A stretch of 34,498 bases of DNA from the NCBI RefSeq assembly GCF_030604225.1, contig NZ_JAUVWH010000015.1:1-34498 (forward strand). The letters are read 5' to 3'. Position 1 is the stretch's first letter, and every line of letters starts with the position of its first letter. Position numbers and translations under genes: made by a program. This DNA comes from Geoalkalibacter sp. (GTDB taxonomy: Bacteria > Desulfobacterota > Desulfuromonadia > Desulfuromonadales > Geoalkalibacteraceae). Positions 1 through 9,401 of this stretch are shown here, piece by piece. A model generated the notes under the pieces. The model had not been told where the DNA came from. It worked only from the letters and a program-made list of their open reading frames with translations, and did no database searches.

Positions 1-531
1 CCCCTGGCCGGCCCGGTGGTGGCCGCGGCGGTCATTCTGCCGGAGCGTTTCGACCTGCCCGGATTGACGGATTCGAAAAAGCTTAGCGAAAAGCAGCGCC
101 AAAGACTCTATCCCCAAATTCGCGCGGCGGCGCTGGCGGTGGGTATCGGCGTGGCCTCGGCGGCGGATATCGACCGCCTCAATATCCTGCAGGCCACACT
201 GCAGGCCATGCGTCGGGCCGTCAAGCGGCTGGCGCTGCCCCCCGACTATCTGCTGGTGGACGGCATCACTCCGCTGCCCACCGACATTCCCCAACTCACC
301 CTCAAGCAGGGCGATTCGCGCTCCCTGTCCGTGGCCGCTGCTTCGGTGGTGGCCAAGGTGGTACGCGACCGCATCATGAACGCCTTGGATCGCAGCTATC
401 CCGGCTACGGCTTTGCCGGGCACAAGGGCTATGGCTGCCGCGCGCATCTCGACGCCATCGCCCGCCTGCGGCCCTGTCCCCAGCATCGACGCAGTTTTCG
501 CGGCGTGCGGGAGCACCTGGAGGAGGCGTGA
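1..531 (+). CDS. rnhB: Ribonuclease HII (5' end outside window)
   Basis: RNase HII cleaves the RNA strand of RNA-DNA hybrids and starts removal of misincorporated ribonucleotides. The gene is cut by the window edge. The frame is open from base 1 and reads PLAGPVV, the end of the family's N-terminal DEAGRGPLAGPV signature, so the GTG at 16 in the ORF track is not the true start and one or more metal-binding acidic residues lie upstream. Further family signatures are visible: TDSKKLSEKQR, the LLVDGI strand, the AAASVVAKVVRDR helix and the YGFAGHKGYG segment. The C-terminus is complete. It overlaps the next gene by four bases (GTGA), indicating translational coupling; rnhB-yraN is a common bacterial pair. 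Confidence 0.96.
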   Translation, partial: PLAGPVVAAAVILPERFDLPGLTDSKKLSEKQRQRLYPQIRAAALAVGIGVASAADIDRLNILQATLQAMRRAVKRLALPPDYLLVDGITPLPTDIPQLTLKQGDSRSLSVAAASVVAKVVRDRIMNALDRSYPGYGFAGHKGYGCRAHLDAIARLRPCPQHRRSFRGVREHLEEA

Positions 532-890
532 CCCTCGCCCGCCAGAGCCTCGGCCGCTGGGGTGAGGAGGCTGCCAGCGCCTTTTTGCAAGAGCGGGGAT
601 TCCAGGTCGTCGCCCGCAACCTGCGCACGCCCCTCGGCGAAATCGATCTGATTGTCCGGCAGGGGCGCGACCTGGTGTTCGTCGAGGTCAAGACGCGGCG
701 CACCGCCCGGTTCGGGGCGCCCCAGGATGCCGTGACCGTCCGCAAGCAGCGCCAGATCATCCGCGCCGCCCAGTGGTATCTGGGCAGCGGCCGCCACGGC
801 GGGTTGCAGCCGCGCTTCGATGTGGTGGCGGTGCTCGCCTCCGCCGCCGGGCCGCGCATCGAGCATATCGCCAATGCCTTTACCCTGTAA
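528..890 (+). CDS. YraN / UPF0102 family nuclease-like protein
   Basis: 120-residue protein of the UPF0102 (YraN) family, whose members have a restriction-endonuclease-like fold; the cellular role is not settled. Family landmarks are the N-terminal LGRWGEEAA helix, then GEIDLIV (about residues 37-43) and FVEVKTR (about 51-57), which together give the D...ExK arrangement of PD-(D/E)xK nucleases. The length is normal for the family. The GTG start at 528 overlaps the rnhB stop codon, so translation is probably coupled. It may process DNA alongside RNase HII, but that is only inferred from adjacency. Confidence 0.93.
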   Translation: MTLARQSLGRWGEEAASAFLQERGFQVVARNLRTPLGEIDLIVRQGRDLVFVEVKTRRTARFGAPQDAVTVRKQRQIIRAAQWYLGSGRHGGLQPRFDVVAVLASAAGPRIEHIANAFTL

Positions 891-908
891 GCCGCACGAG
901 GACCTGCC

Positions 909-2855
909 ATGAATCCGACTTTTGCCAACCTGGGTTATCTGCGCCTGGCCGTGGCGACCCCGGCCCTGCGCGTCGCCGATGTCGCCTTCAACGTCGATGA
1001 AATCCTGCGGGTCCTGGAGGCTCTGCGCGAGGAGGACGTGCAGTTCGCGGTGTTTCCCGAGCTGTGCCTGACGGGCTATTCCTGCGGCGATCTGTTCTAT
1101 CAGGATCTGTTGCTGGAGGCGGGTGTCGCGGCCCTGCCGCGCCTTGCCGAAAAAAGTGGAGAACTGGGCATGGCGATGGTGGTCGGACTGCCGGTGCGCC
1201 ACCAGGGCGCCTTGTACAACTGCGCCGCGTTTCTCGCCGAAGGCCGGGTGCTCGGCTTGGTGCCCAAGACCTTTTTGCCCAATACCAACGAGTTTTACGA
1301 GGAACGCTGGTTTGCCTCGGCCCGCGAAAGCCGGGCCACGGAAGTGCGTCTGGGCGATGTGCCGGTGCCCTTCGGCACCGATTTGCTGTTTCGCTGGCGG
1401 CAGCGTCCCGACTGCCTGGTCGGCATCGAAATCTGCGAGGATCTCTGGGCGGTGCAGCCGCCGAGTTTGGCCCAGGCCCTGGCGGGCGCCACGGTGCTGG
1501 TGAATTGTTCGGCGAGTCCCGAGATCCTCGGCAAGCAGGCGTATCGCCGCGCCCTGGTGCAGTCCCAGGCGGCGCGCTGCCTGGCGGCCTATGCCTACGC
1601 CTCGGCCGGTCCGGGGGAGTCCAGCACCGATCTGGTCTACTCCGGCCATGGCCTGATCGCTGAAAACGGCCAGGTGCTGGCGGAGAGCGAGCGCTTTTGC
1701 TTTGAGGCGCGCTGGGCGATCAGCGATGTGGATCTGCTGCGCCTGAGTCAGGAGCGCCTGCGCAACAACAGTTTTTCCGCCCAGGCAGCGCCCGGAGCCT
1801 GGCGGCTCATCGATTTCTCCTGCGCTGACCGGCCCCTGGCGCGACTGCGCCGCGAGATTCCCGAGCGTCCCTTCGTGCCCAGCGGCGAGGAGGAGCGCAG
1901 CGAGCGCTGCGGCGAGATCTTCGCCCTGCAAACCACCGCCCTGGCCAAGCGCCTGCGGCACACGGGCAGCCGGCAGGTGGTGATCGGCATCTCCGGCGGC
2001 CTGGATTCGACCCTCGCCCTGCTGGTGACGGTGGGGGCCTTCGACAAACTCGGCCTGGAGCGCAAAGGCATCCATGCCCTGACCTTGCCCGGCTTCGGCA
2101 CCACCACGCGGACTCGCGGCAATGCCGAACAGCTCGCGGACCTGCTCGGCGTCAGCTTGCGCGTCATTTCCATCGACGCGGCGGTGCTCCAGCATTTCGC
2201 CGATATCGGGCACGACGGCCTGACCCACGACATCACCTTTGAGAACGCCCAGGCGCGCGAGCGCACCCAAATCCTCATGGACGTGGCCAATCAGGTCGGC
2301 GGGCTGGTCATCGGCACTGGCGATCTTTCCGAGCTGGCCCTGGGCTGGTGCACCTACAACGCCGATCACATGTCCATGTACGGAGTCAATGCCGGGGTGC
2401 CCAAGACCCTGGTGCGCTATCTGGTGGAATGGTGCGCCCACGCCCGGTTCAGCGGCGCCGTGTCCGAGGTTCTGGAGGATATCTGCGCGACGCCGGTGTC
2501 CCCTGAATTGCTGCCGCCCGACGCCAACGGCGACATCCGGCAGAAGACCGAGGAGCAGGTTGGCCCCTACCTGCTGCACGATTTCTTTCTCTTTCAGGCG
2601 GTGCGCATGCAGTTTCCGCCGCGGCGCATCCTGTTTCTCGCCGAACAGGTCTTCGCCGGGCAGTTCAGTCGGTCCGAGCTGCTGAAATGGCTGAGAAATT
2701 TCTATCGCCGCTTTTTCTCCCAGCAGTTCAAGCGCTCCTGTCTGCCCGACGGGCCCAAGATCGGCAGTCTGGCGCTTTCGCCGCGCGGCGACTGGCGCAT
2801 GCCGAGCGATGCGAGCGCCGCCTTGTGGCTGGCCGAACTCGAAGGGCTGGAGTAG
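909..2855 (+). CDS. nadE: Glutamine-dependent NAD+ synthetase
   Basis: Cytosolic enzyme for the last step of NAD biosynthesis: ATP-dependent amidation of deamido-NAD using ammonia from glutamine. It is a two-domain protein of 648 residues. The N-terminal nitrilase-type glutaminase domain carries a visible catalytic triad: E51 in [10 protein letters not shown]120 in PKTFLPN and C176 in EICEDLW. The C-terminal synthetase domain has the ATP pyrophosphatase P-loop SGGLDS at 362-367, and a typical [12 protein letters not shown] segment follows. The ATG at 909 is preceded by a GAGG-type ribosome-binding site and lies 18 bases after yraN, consistent with one operon. Length and architecture match the long glutamine-using form, not the short ammonia-using NadE. 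Confidence 0.97.
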   Translation: MNPTFANLGYLRLAVATPALRVADVAFNVDEILRVLEALREEDVQFAVFPELCLTGYSCGDLFYQDLLLEAGVAALPRLAEKSGELGMAMVVGLPVRHQGALYNCAAFLAEGRVLGLVPKTFLPNTNEFYEERWFASARESRATEVRLGDVPVPFGTDLLFRWRQRPDCLVGIEICEDLWAVQPPSLAQALAGATVLVNCSASPEILGKQAYRRALVQSQAARCLAAYAYASAGPGESSTDLVYSGHGLIAENGQVLAESERFCFEARWAISDVDLLRLSQERLRNNSFSAQAAPGAWRLIDFSCADRPLARLRREIPERPFVPSGEEERSERCGEIFALQTTALAKRLRHTGSRQVVIGISGGLDSTLALLVTVGAFDKLGLERKGIHALTLPGFGTTTRTRGNAEQLADLLGVSLRVISIDAAVLQHFADIGHDGLTHDITFENAQARERTQILMDVANQVGGLVIGTGDLSELALGWCTYNADHMSMYGVNAGVPKTLVRYLVEWCAHARFSGAVSEVLEDICATPVSPELLPPDANGDIRQKTEEQVGPYLLHDFFLFQAVRMQFPPRRILFLAEQVFAGQFSRSELLKWLRNFYRRFFSQQFKRSCLPDGPKIGSLALSPRGDWRMPSDASAALWLAELEGLE

Positions 2856-2863
2856 CTTCGCCC

Positions 2864-3700
2864 ATGCCCGGCACTCTCTACATCGTCGCGACGCCCATCG
2901 GCAATCTCGAGGACATCACCCTGCGAGCCCTGCGGATCCTCAAGGAGGTGGCGGTGATCGCCGCCGAGGACACCCGCCACAGTTGCAAGCTGCTCAACCA
3001 TTACGCCATCGCCACGCCCCTGGTGGCTTGCCACGAACACAACGAGGAGGCGCGTGCCGCGCAACTGCTGGCCCGCCTGCGGGACGGCGCGGATGTCGCC
3101 CTGATCAGCGATGCTGGAACGCCGGCCATTTCCGACCCCGGCTATGTGCTGGTGCGATGCTGTCGCGCGGCGGGTATCCGCGTGGAAGCGGTGCCTGGAC
3201 CCTCGGCCGTCACCGCGGCCTTGTCGGTGGCGGGGTTGCCCTGTCATCGCTTTGCTTTCGAGGGATTTCTGCCGGCGAAAAAAAAGGCGCGCGAGGATTT
3301 GCTGCTGGCCCTGCGGGATGAGCCGCGCACCCTGGTCTTCTACGAGGCGCCCCATCGTCTGGCGGAAACCCTGGGCGCCGTGGCGCGGATTTACGGGGTC
3401 GAACGACCAGTGGCGGTGGCCCGCGAGTTGACCAAGAAGCATGAGGAGCTGTTCAGCGGCACCGCCGGGGAGGCCTGCGTCCATTTTGCCGGGGAGGTGC
3501 GCGGCGAGATCGTGCTGCTCATCGCGCCGGGCGAGAAAGCCCAGACCGAGCCGGAGGCGGTGCCCGCCGCCCTGCAACGCCTGGCCGCGGCGGAGGATCT
3601 GCCCCCCGCGGAACTGGTGCGGCGCGTCGCCAAGGCGACCGGCGTGGCGCGCGGCGCGGTTTATCAGGAATATCTCAGGTGGAAGGGGGAGAAGGCATAG
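2864..3700 (+). CDS. rsmI: 16S rRNA (cytidine(1402)-2'-O)-methyltransferase
   Basis: RsmI 2'-O-methylates C1402 in the decoding centre of 16S rRNA. The ORF track extends to 2687, inside nadE; the first plausible start is the ATG at 2864, giving MPGTLYIVATPIGNLEDIT and 278 residues, the usual size. The extra upstream residues are nadE sequence read in another frame. Visible tetrapyrrole-methylase-fold signatures are ATPIGNL, AAEDTRHS, ISDAGTPAISDPG, VEAVPGPSA and GFLPAKKK. It starts 8 bases after the nadE stop, probably co-transcribed, and is convergent with acyP. No clear terminator was seen in the 22-base gap. Confidence 0.96.
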   Translation: MPGTLYIVATPIGNLEDITLRALRILKEVAVIAAEDTRHSCKLLNHYAIATPLVACHEHNEEARAAQLLARLRDGADVALISDAGTPAISDPGYVLVRCCRAAGIRVEAVPGPSAVTAALSVAGLPCHRFAFEGFLPAKKKAREDLLLALRDEPRTLVFYEAPHRLAETLGAVARIYGVERPVAVARELTKKHEELFSGTAGEACVHFAGEVRGEIVLLIAPGEKAQTEPEAVPAALQRLAAAEDLPPAELVRRVAKATGVARGAVYQEYLRWKGEKA

Positions 3701-3722
3701 GTTTTGTGGGACCTATGGAAAA

Positions 3723-6077
<2,355 letters not shown>

Positions 6078-6102
6078 TTTATGCCGCACCGCGGCTCAAT
6101 GA

Positions 6103-6131
6103 TTGTCATGCGTTCCGGCATCAGGTAATAT
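6103..6131 (+). promoter_or_regulatory. sigma70-like promoter of the CorC/HlyC-type gene
   Basis: TTGTCA (6103-6108), 17-nt spacer, TAATAT (6126-6131). The expected transcript start near 6138 lies downstream of the ORF-track start at 6103, which supports the ATG at 6175 as the real start. Confidence 0.7.
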
Positions 6132-6174
6132 TCCCCGGAATTACAATGCCTGTTTCGCTGTACTGGAGAAGGGA

Positions 6175-7437
6175 ATGTCCGAGGACTTACTGTTTCGACT
6201 TGCCGTGCTCGGGGTGTTGTTTGTCCTTTCGGCCTTTTTTTCCGGGTCGGAAACCGCCCTGATGTCCCTGGACAAGCTGCGCGTCAAATACCTGGTCAAG
6301 AAAAAACGCAAGAACGCCGAGCGTCTGGAGGAGCTTCTCGACCAGCCGGAGAGCCTGCTCGGCGCCATTCTGGTCGGCAACAATCTGGTCAATATCGCCG
6401 CCTCGGTGTTTGCCACGGGGCTTTTTGTTTCGCTCTACGGGGAACGCGGCGAACTGCTCACCATTCTGGTACTGACCCCACTGCTGCTGATCTTTGCTGA
6501 AATCTGCCCCAAAACCTACTCGGCGAAAAATCCGGAGCGGGTGTCCTTCTGGGTGCTGCGCCCGATTCTGGCGGTCTTATGGCTGCTGGCGCCGGTCATC
6601 TGGGTGGTGACGCGCATCTCGCGCCTGCTCACCCGCCTGATTCAGGGAGAAGATAAGCCGGGACCGATCCTTTCCGAGGATGAAATCCGCAATATCATTT
6701 CCGTCGGCGAGGAAGCCGGGGTGCTGCCCAAGGAAAACCGGCACATGCTCCACGGCATCTTTGATCTCTCCGCCATCCGCGCTCGCGACATCATGATTCC
6801 GCGCACCGAGGTGGTTGCCATGGAAGCCGGCACCCCCTTCGACGAGGCGCTGGCTTTGGCGCGGGGCGCGCACCATTCACGATTTCCCGTCTATGAAGGC
6901 AGCCTCGACCAGGTCATCGGCATCATCCATTCCAAGGATATCCTGCGCTATGTCGGGCGCCCCCAGGATTTTCGCCTGCGCGAGTCCTGCCGGCCACCCT
7001 ATTTTGTCCCGGAATCCAAGCGCATCGGCACCCTGCTGCAAGCCTTTCGTCGCAAGCGCGCGCATTTGGCTATCGTCGTCGACGAATACGGCGGCATGGA
7101 GGGGATCGTGACCCTGGAGGATATCGTCGAGGAAATCGTCGGGGAAATTCAGGATGAATACGATGCCGAGGAAGTCGAGATCCGCGAGCTTGGCCCACGG
7201 CAGTATCTGGTCGACGGCAGCGTGACCCTGCGGATTCTCAATCGCCGTTTCGGCCTGGAACTCGCCGAGGAGCATGCCAACACCCTGGCTGGTTTTCTCA
7301 TGCACAAAATGGGCGTCATCCCCGAACAGGGTGCGGTCTGCGAGTGCGACGGCCTGGTCTTCACCGTCGTGCGTGTGGTGGAGCGGCGCATCGAGGAGAT
7401 CGAGATGGTGTTGCCCGCCGAGGAAGAAAAAACTTAA
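6175..7437 (+). CDS. CNNM/CBS-domain membrane protein (HlyC/CorC family transporter)
   Basis: 420-residue inner-membrane protein: an N-terminal CNNM (DUF21) transmembrane domain of about 180 residues, a pair of CBS domains, and a C-terminal CorC_HlyC domain. The first helix region LFVLSAFFSGSETALMS is the DUF21 signature. DIMIPRTEVVAM opens the CBS pair, and DEYGGMEGIVTLEDIVEEIVGEI is the second CBS hallmark. Relatives are linked to Mg2+/Co2+ homeostasis, some as exporters; the substrate here is unknown and the hemolysin name is historical. The start is the ATG at 6175, with a GGAGAAGGGA purine-rich ribosome-binding site. It appears monocistronic, with a promoter at 6103-6131 and a terminator at 7472-7500. 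Confidence 0.93.
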   Translation: MSEDLLFRLAVLGVLFVLSAFFSGSETALMSLDKLRVKYLVKKKRKNAERLEELLDQPESLLGAILVGNNLVNIAASVFATGLFVSLYGERGELLTILVLTPLLLIFAEICPKTYSAKNPERVSFWVLRPILAVLWLLAPVIWVVTRISRLLTRLIQGEDKPGPILSEDEIRNIISVGEEAGVLPKENRHMLHGIFDLSAIRARDIMIPRTEVVAMEAGTPFDEALALARGAHHSRFPVYEGSLDQVIGIIHSKDILRYVGRPQDFRLRESCRPPYFVPESKRIGTLLQAFRRKRAHLAIVVDEYGGMEGIVTLEDIVEEIVGEIQDEYDAEEVEIRELGPRQYLVDGSVTLRILNRRFGLELAEEHANTLAGFLMHKMGVIPEQGAVCECDGLVFTVVRVVERRIEEIEMVLPAEEEKT

Positions 7438-7471
7438 AAATAATTCATTTGTTACGCGACTCCGCCTGTCG

Positions 7472-7500
7472 AGGCCCTCTTTCCGGGGGCCTTTTTTATT
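7472..7500 (+). terminator. Intrinsic terminator after the CorC/HlyC-type gene
   Basis: Inverted repeat AGGCCC (7472-7477) / GGGCCT (7487-7492) with a 9-nt loop, followed directly by a six-T run. It separates the upstream gene from the dcw promoter 55 bases on. Confidence 0.8.
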
Positions 7501-7554
7501 GCATGAACAATAAGGCAAGGTCGCAAAAAATCTAAAAAAATTAAAAAAATCTCC

Positions 7555-7583
7555 TTGACACTCCCGGGGGTGGGGGCTATATT
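7555..7583 (+). promoter_or_regulatory. Main promoter of the dcw (division and cell wall) operon
   Basis: Perfect -35 TTGACA (7555-7560), a 17-nt spacer, then -10 TATATT (7578-7583); the start of transcription is expected near 7590. An A-rich tract (about 7525-7550) lies just upstream and could act as an UP element. G-rich MraZ-box-like repeats overlap and follow it, so autoregulation is likely. Confidence 0.88.
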
Positions 7584-7609
7584 TTTCCCAAAATGTGGGG
7601 AATGGTGTC
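7570..7609 (+). promoter_or_regulatory. Candidate MraZ-binding repeats
   Basis: MraZ proteins bind tandem GTGGG/TGGG-type boxes, about one helical turn apart, upstream of their own gene. Here GTGGG occurs at 7570 and again at 7595, and GTGTC at 7605, exactly 10 bases after the second box. The first overlaps the promoter spacer and the others cover the expected transcription start, positions suited to repression. Box identity is inferred from known MraZ systems. Confidence 0.5.
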
Positions 7610-7633
7610 ATTTTCGGCCAAGCAGGGGGTTGG

Positions 7634-8077
7634 GTGAGCTTTACCGGTGAATTTCACAACACCATCGACGCCAAGGGGCGCGTGAGCATTCCGGCAAAAT
7701 TCCGGGAAGTTCTGCGTCAGTTTGGTGACGAGGGGCTCAAGCTCACCAAGAATATGGACGGGGGGCTCTCCGCCTATCCCCTCGAGCGCTGGCAAGCCAT
7801 TGAGAAGGACATTGCCGCTGTTGCCCCGGGTCCGCGCCGCACCGCGCTCAACCGCTTGATTCTCAATCCGGCGGAGAGTTGCGCCTTTGACAAGCAGGGA
7901 CGTATCCAACTCCCTCAGGCCCTTCGCGCCTATGCCGGCTTGGAGCAGGACGTGGTAGTGGTCGGTGGGATCGAGAAAATCGATATTTTCAGTCAGGCGC
8001 GCTACGCCGAGGTCAATCGCGAGTCTCAGGACCTTCTGCGCGCCGATCCTCAGTTCGTCGCCGATCTGGGGCTCTAG
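7634..8077 (+). CDS. mraZ: Transcriptional regulator MraZ
   Basis: MraZ is an AbrB-like DNA-binding protein that represses the dcw operon, first gene of the cluster. The ORF track starts at 7595, but that is within a few bases of the predicted transcription start. The better start is the GTG at 7634, preceded by an AGGGGG ribosome-binding site, giving MSFTGEFHNTIDAKGRVSIP and 147 residues, close to the usual length. Two MraZ/SpoVT-AbrB half-domains are visible: DAKGRVSIPAKFR near the N-terminus and DKQGRIQLPQALR in the middle. The stop codon abuts the rsmH ATG. Confidence 0.95.
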   Translation: MSFTGEFHNTIDAKGRVSIPAKFREVLRQFGDEGLKLTKNMDGGLSAYPLERWQAIEKDIAAVAPGPRRTALNRLILNPAESCAFDKQGRIQLPQALRAYAGLEQDVVVVGGIEKIDIFSQARYAEVNRESQDLLRADPQFVADLGL

Positions 8078-9034
8078 ATGGGGGCGAGTATCGCCGAGGG
8101 GCATGTGCCGGTGATGCCCAAGGAAGTGCTGGAGTATCTCCAGCCGTCAGGCGGCGGCATTTTCCTCGATGGAACCCTGGGTGGTGCCGGACATGCACGA
8201 TTGATTCTGGAGGCCGCCGCACCCGCCGGGCGTTTGATCGGTCTGGATCGAGACCCGGCCGCATTGGGCCGTGCCCGAAAGCTATTGGCCGACCAGGGCG
8301 CGCGGGTGGTTCTTTTTCATCGCAATTTTGCCGAAATGGCTCAGGTCGCGGCTGAGCTGGGAATCGCCGGAGTCGACGGCATTCTGCTGGATCTCGGGGT
8401 GTCTTCCTATCAGCTGGATGAGGCGGAGCGCGGTTTTTCCTTTCGCAGTGACGCGCCCCTGGACATGCGCATGGACCCCTCGGTCGGCAGCACCGCCGCC
8501 GAAATCCTCGAAAGCGCCGAAGAGCGCGAGCTTGAACGAATTTTTCGCGATTTTGGGGAGGAGCGCTTTGCCCGGCGCATCGCGCGCCGTGTAGTGGAGA
8601 TTCGCCGCACCCAACCTTTGCGCACCACCAGCGAACTGGCCGAGTTGGTGCGCGAAACGGTGCCCGGCGGCAAGGTGCCGGGCCGGATTCACCCCGCCAC
8701 GCGGGTCTTTCAGGCACTCAGGATCTTTGTCAACGACGAATTGCGGCACGTGGAGGAGGGCTTGCGCCAAGCCGTCGATCTGCTGCTGCCGGGGGGGCGG
8801 CTGGTGGTCATCAGCTTTCACTCCCTGGAGGACCGCATCGTCAAGCATTATTTTCGCGAGGAAGCGCGCGGCTGCATCTGCCCGCCGCGGGTTCCGCGCT
8901 GTGTGTGCGGGCATCTGCCGCGGGTCGAATTGTTGACCCGGCGCGGCGTGCGGCCCGCCGCGGAGGAAGTCGAAGCCAATTCCCGGTCGCGTAGCGCGGT
9001 GTTGCGGGCCGTGCGACGGCTGCCTTCGTCTTGA
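8078..9034 (+). CDS. rsmH: 16S rRNA (cytosine(1402)-N4)-methyltransferase
   Basis: RsmH (MraW) adds the N4 methyl to C1402 of 16S rRNA, the same nucleotide that RsmI (also in this window) methylates on the ribose. 318 residues. Visible motifs: HVPVMPKEVLEYL, the SAM-binding DGTLGGAGH (31-39), GLDRDPAAL, LLDLGVSS, RIFVNDEL and ISFHSLEDRIVKHYF, with the usual Cys-rich tail CICPP...CVCG. It starts directly after the mraZ stop, so coupling is likely. Confidence 0.97.
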   Translation: MGASIAEGHVPVMPKEVLEYLQPSGGGIFLDGTLGGAGHARLILEAAAPAGRLIGLDRDPAALGRARKLLADQGARVVLFHRNFAEMAQVAAELGIAGVDGILLDLGVSSYQLDEAERGFSFRSDAPLDMRMDPSVGSTAAEILESAEERELERIFRDFGEERFARRIARRVVEIRRTQPLRTTSELAELVRETVPGGKVPGRIHPATRVFQALRIFVNDELRHVEEGLRQAVDLLLPGGRLVVISFHSLEDRIVKHYFREEARGCICPPRVPRCVCGHLPRVELLTRRGVRPAAEEVEANSRSRSAVLRAVRRLPSS

Positions 9035-9054
9035 AGTGACCGACAGGAGAGACC

Positions 9055-9372
9055 ATGGCCCATTCCCTTCCCCAACTTTTACCCTCCGGCGTGCGGCTGA
9101 GTCTGACGCGTCCACGTCTGTTGCCGCTGCTGCTGTTTGTCGGCCTGGTGCTGGTGATCTCGCTTTTCTTCGTCTGGTCGCGCATCCAGGTTTTTCAGCT
9201 CAAGTACGAGATTTCCACCTTGGAGACGACTCTGCGCGAGGCGCAGCAGGAGGAGCGGCAGCTGCGTCTGGAAGTGGCCAGCTTGCGCAACCCCTCGCGC
9301 ATTGAAAGTATCGCCCGCACCAAGCTGGGCTTGCGTCAGCCCCTGCCCGAACAGATCATCAACGTGCGCTGA
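9055..9372 (+). CDS. ftsL: Cell division protein FtsL
   Basis: Small bitopic divisome protein that acts with FtsB/DivIC and FtsQ to recruit and activate FtsW-FtsI. 105 residues: a short cytoplasmic N-terminus, one transmembrane helix (about 23-43), then a periplasmic heptad-rich stretch (YEISTLETTLREAQQEERQL) expected to form a coiled coil, ending in the typical ARTKLGLRQP segment. An AGGAGAG ribosome-binding site precedes the ATG. Its place between rsmH and ftsI supports the call, since FtsL sequences are poorly conserved. Confidence 0.9.
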   Translation: MAHSLPQLLPSGVRLSLTRPRLLPLLLFVGLVLVISLFFVWSRIQVFQLKYEISTLETTLREAQQEERQLRLEVASLRNPSRIESIARTKLGLRQPLPEQIINVR

Positions 9373-9401
9373 GTCTTGATGAGAAAGGACCCTCCTGAAA
9401 A

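Noticed and set aside
429-2579. 716-residue minus-strand ORF opposite nadE
   Set aside because: Lies antisense to a fully recognised gene, has low-complexity His/Gln/Gly/Ala-rich sequence, no domain and no ribosome-binding site; typical shadow ORF of GC-rich codon usage.
3701-3722. Possible terminator between convergent rsmI and acyP
   Set aside because: Only a weak GTTTT/AAAAC dyad with no GC stem; not enough to call.
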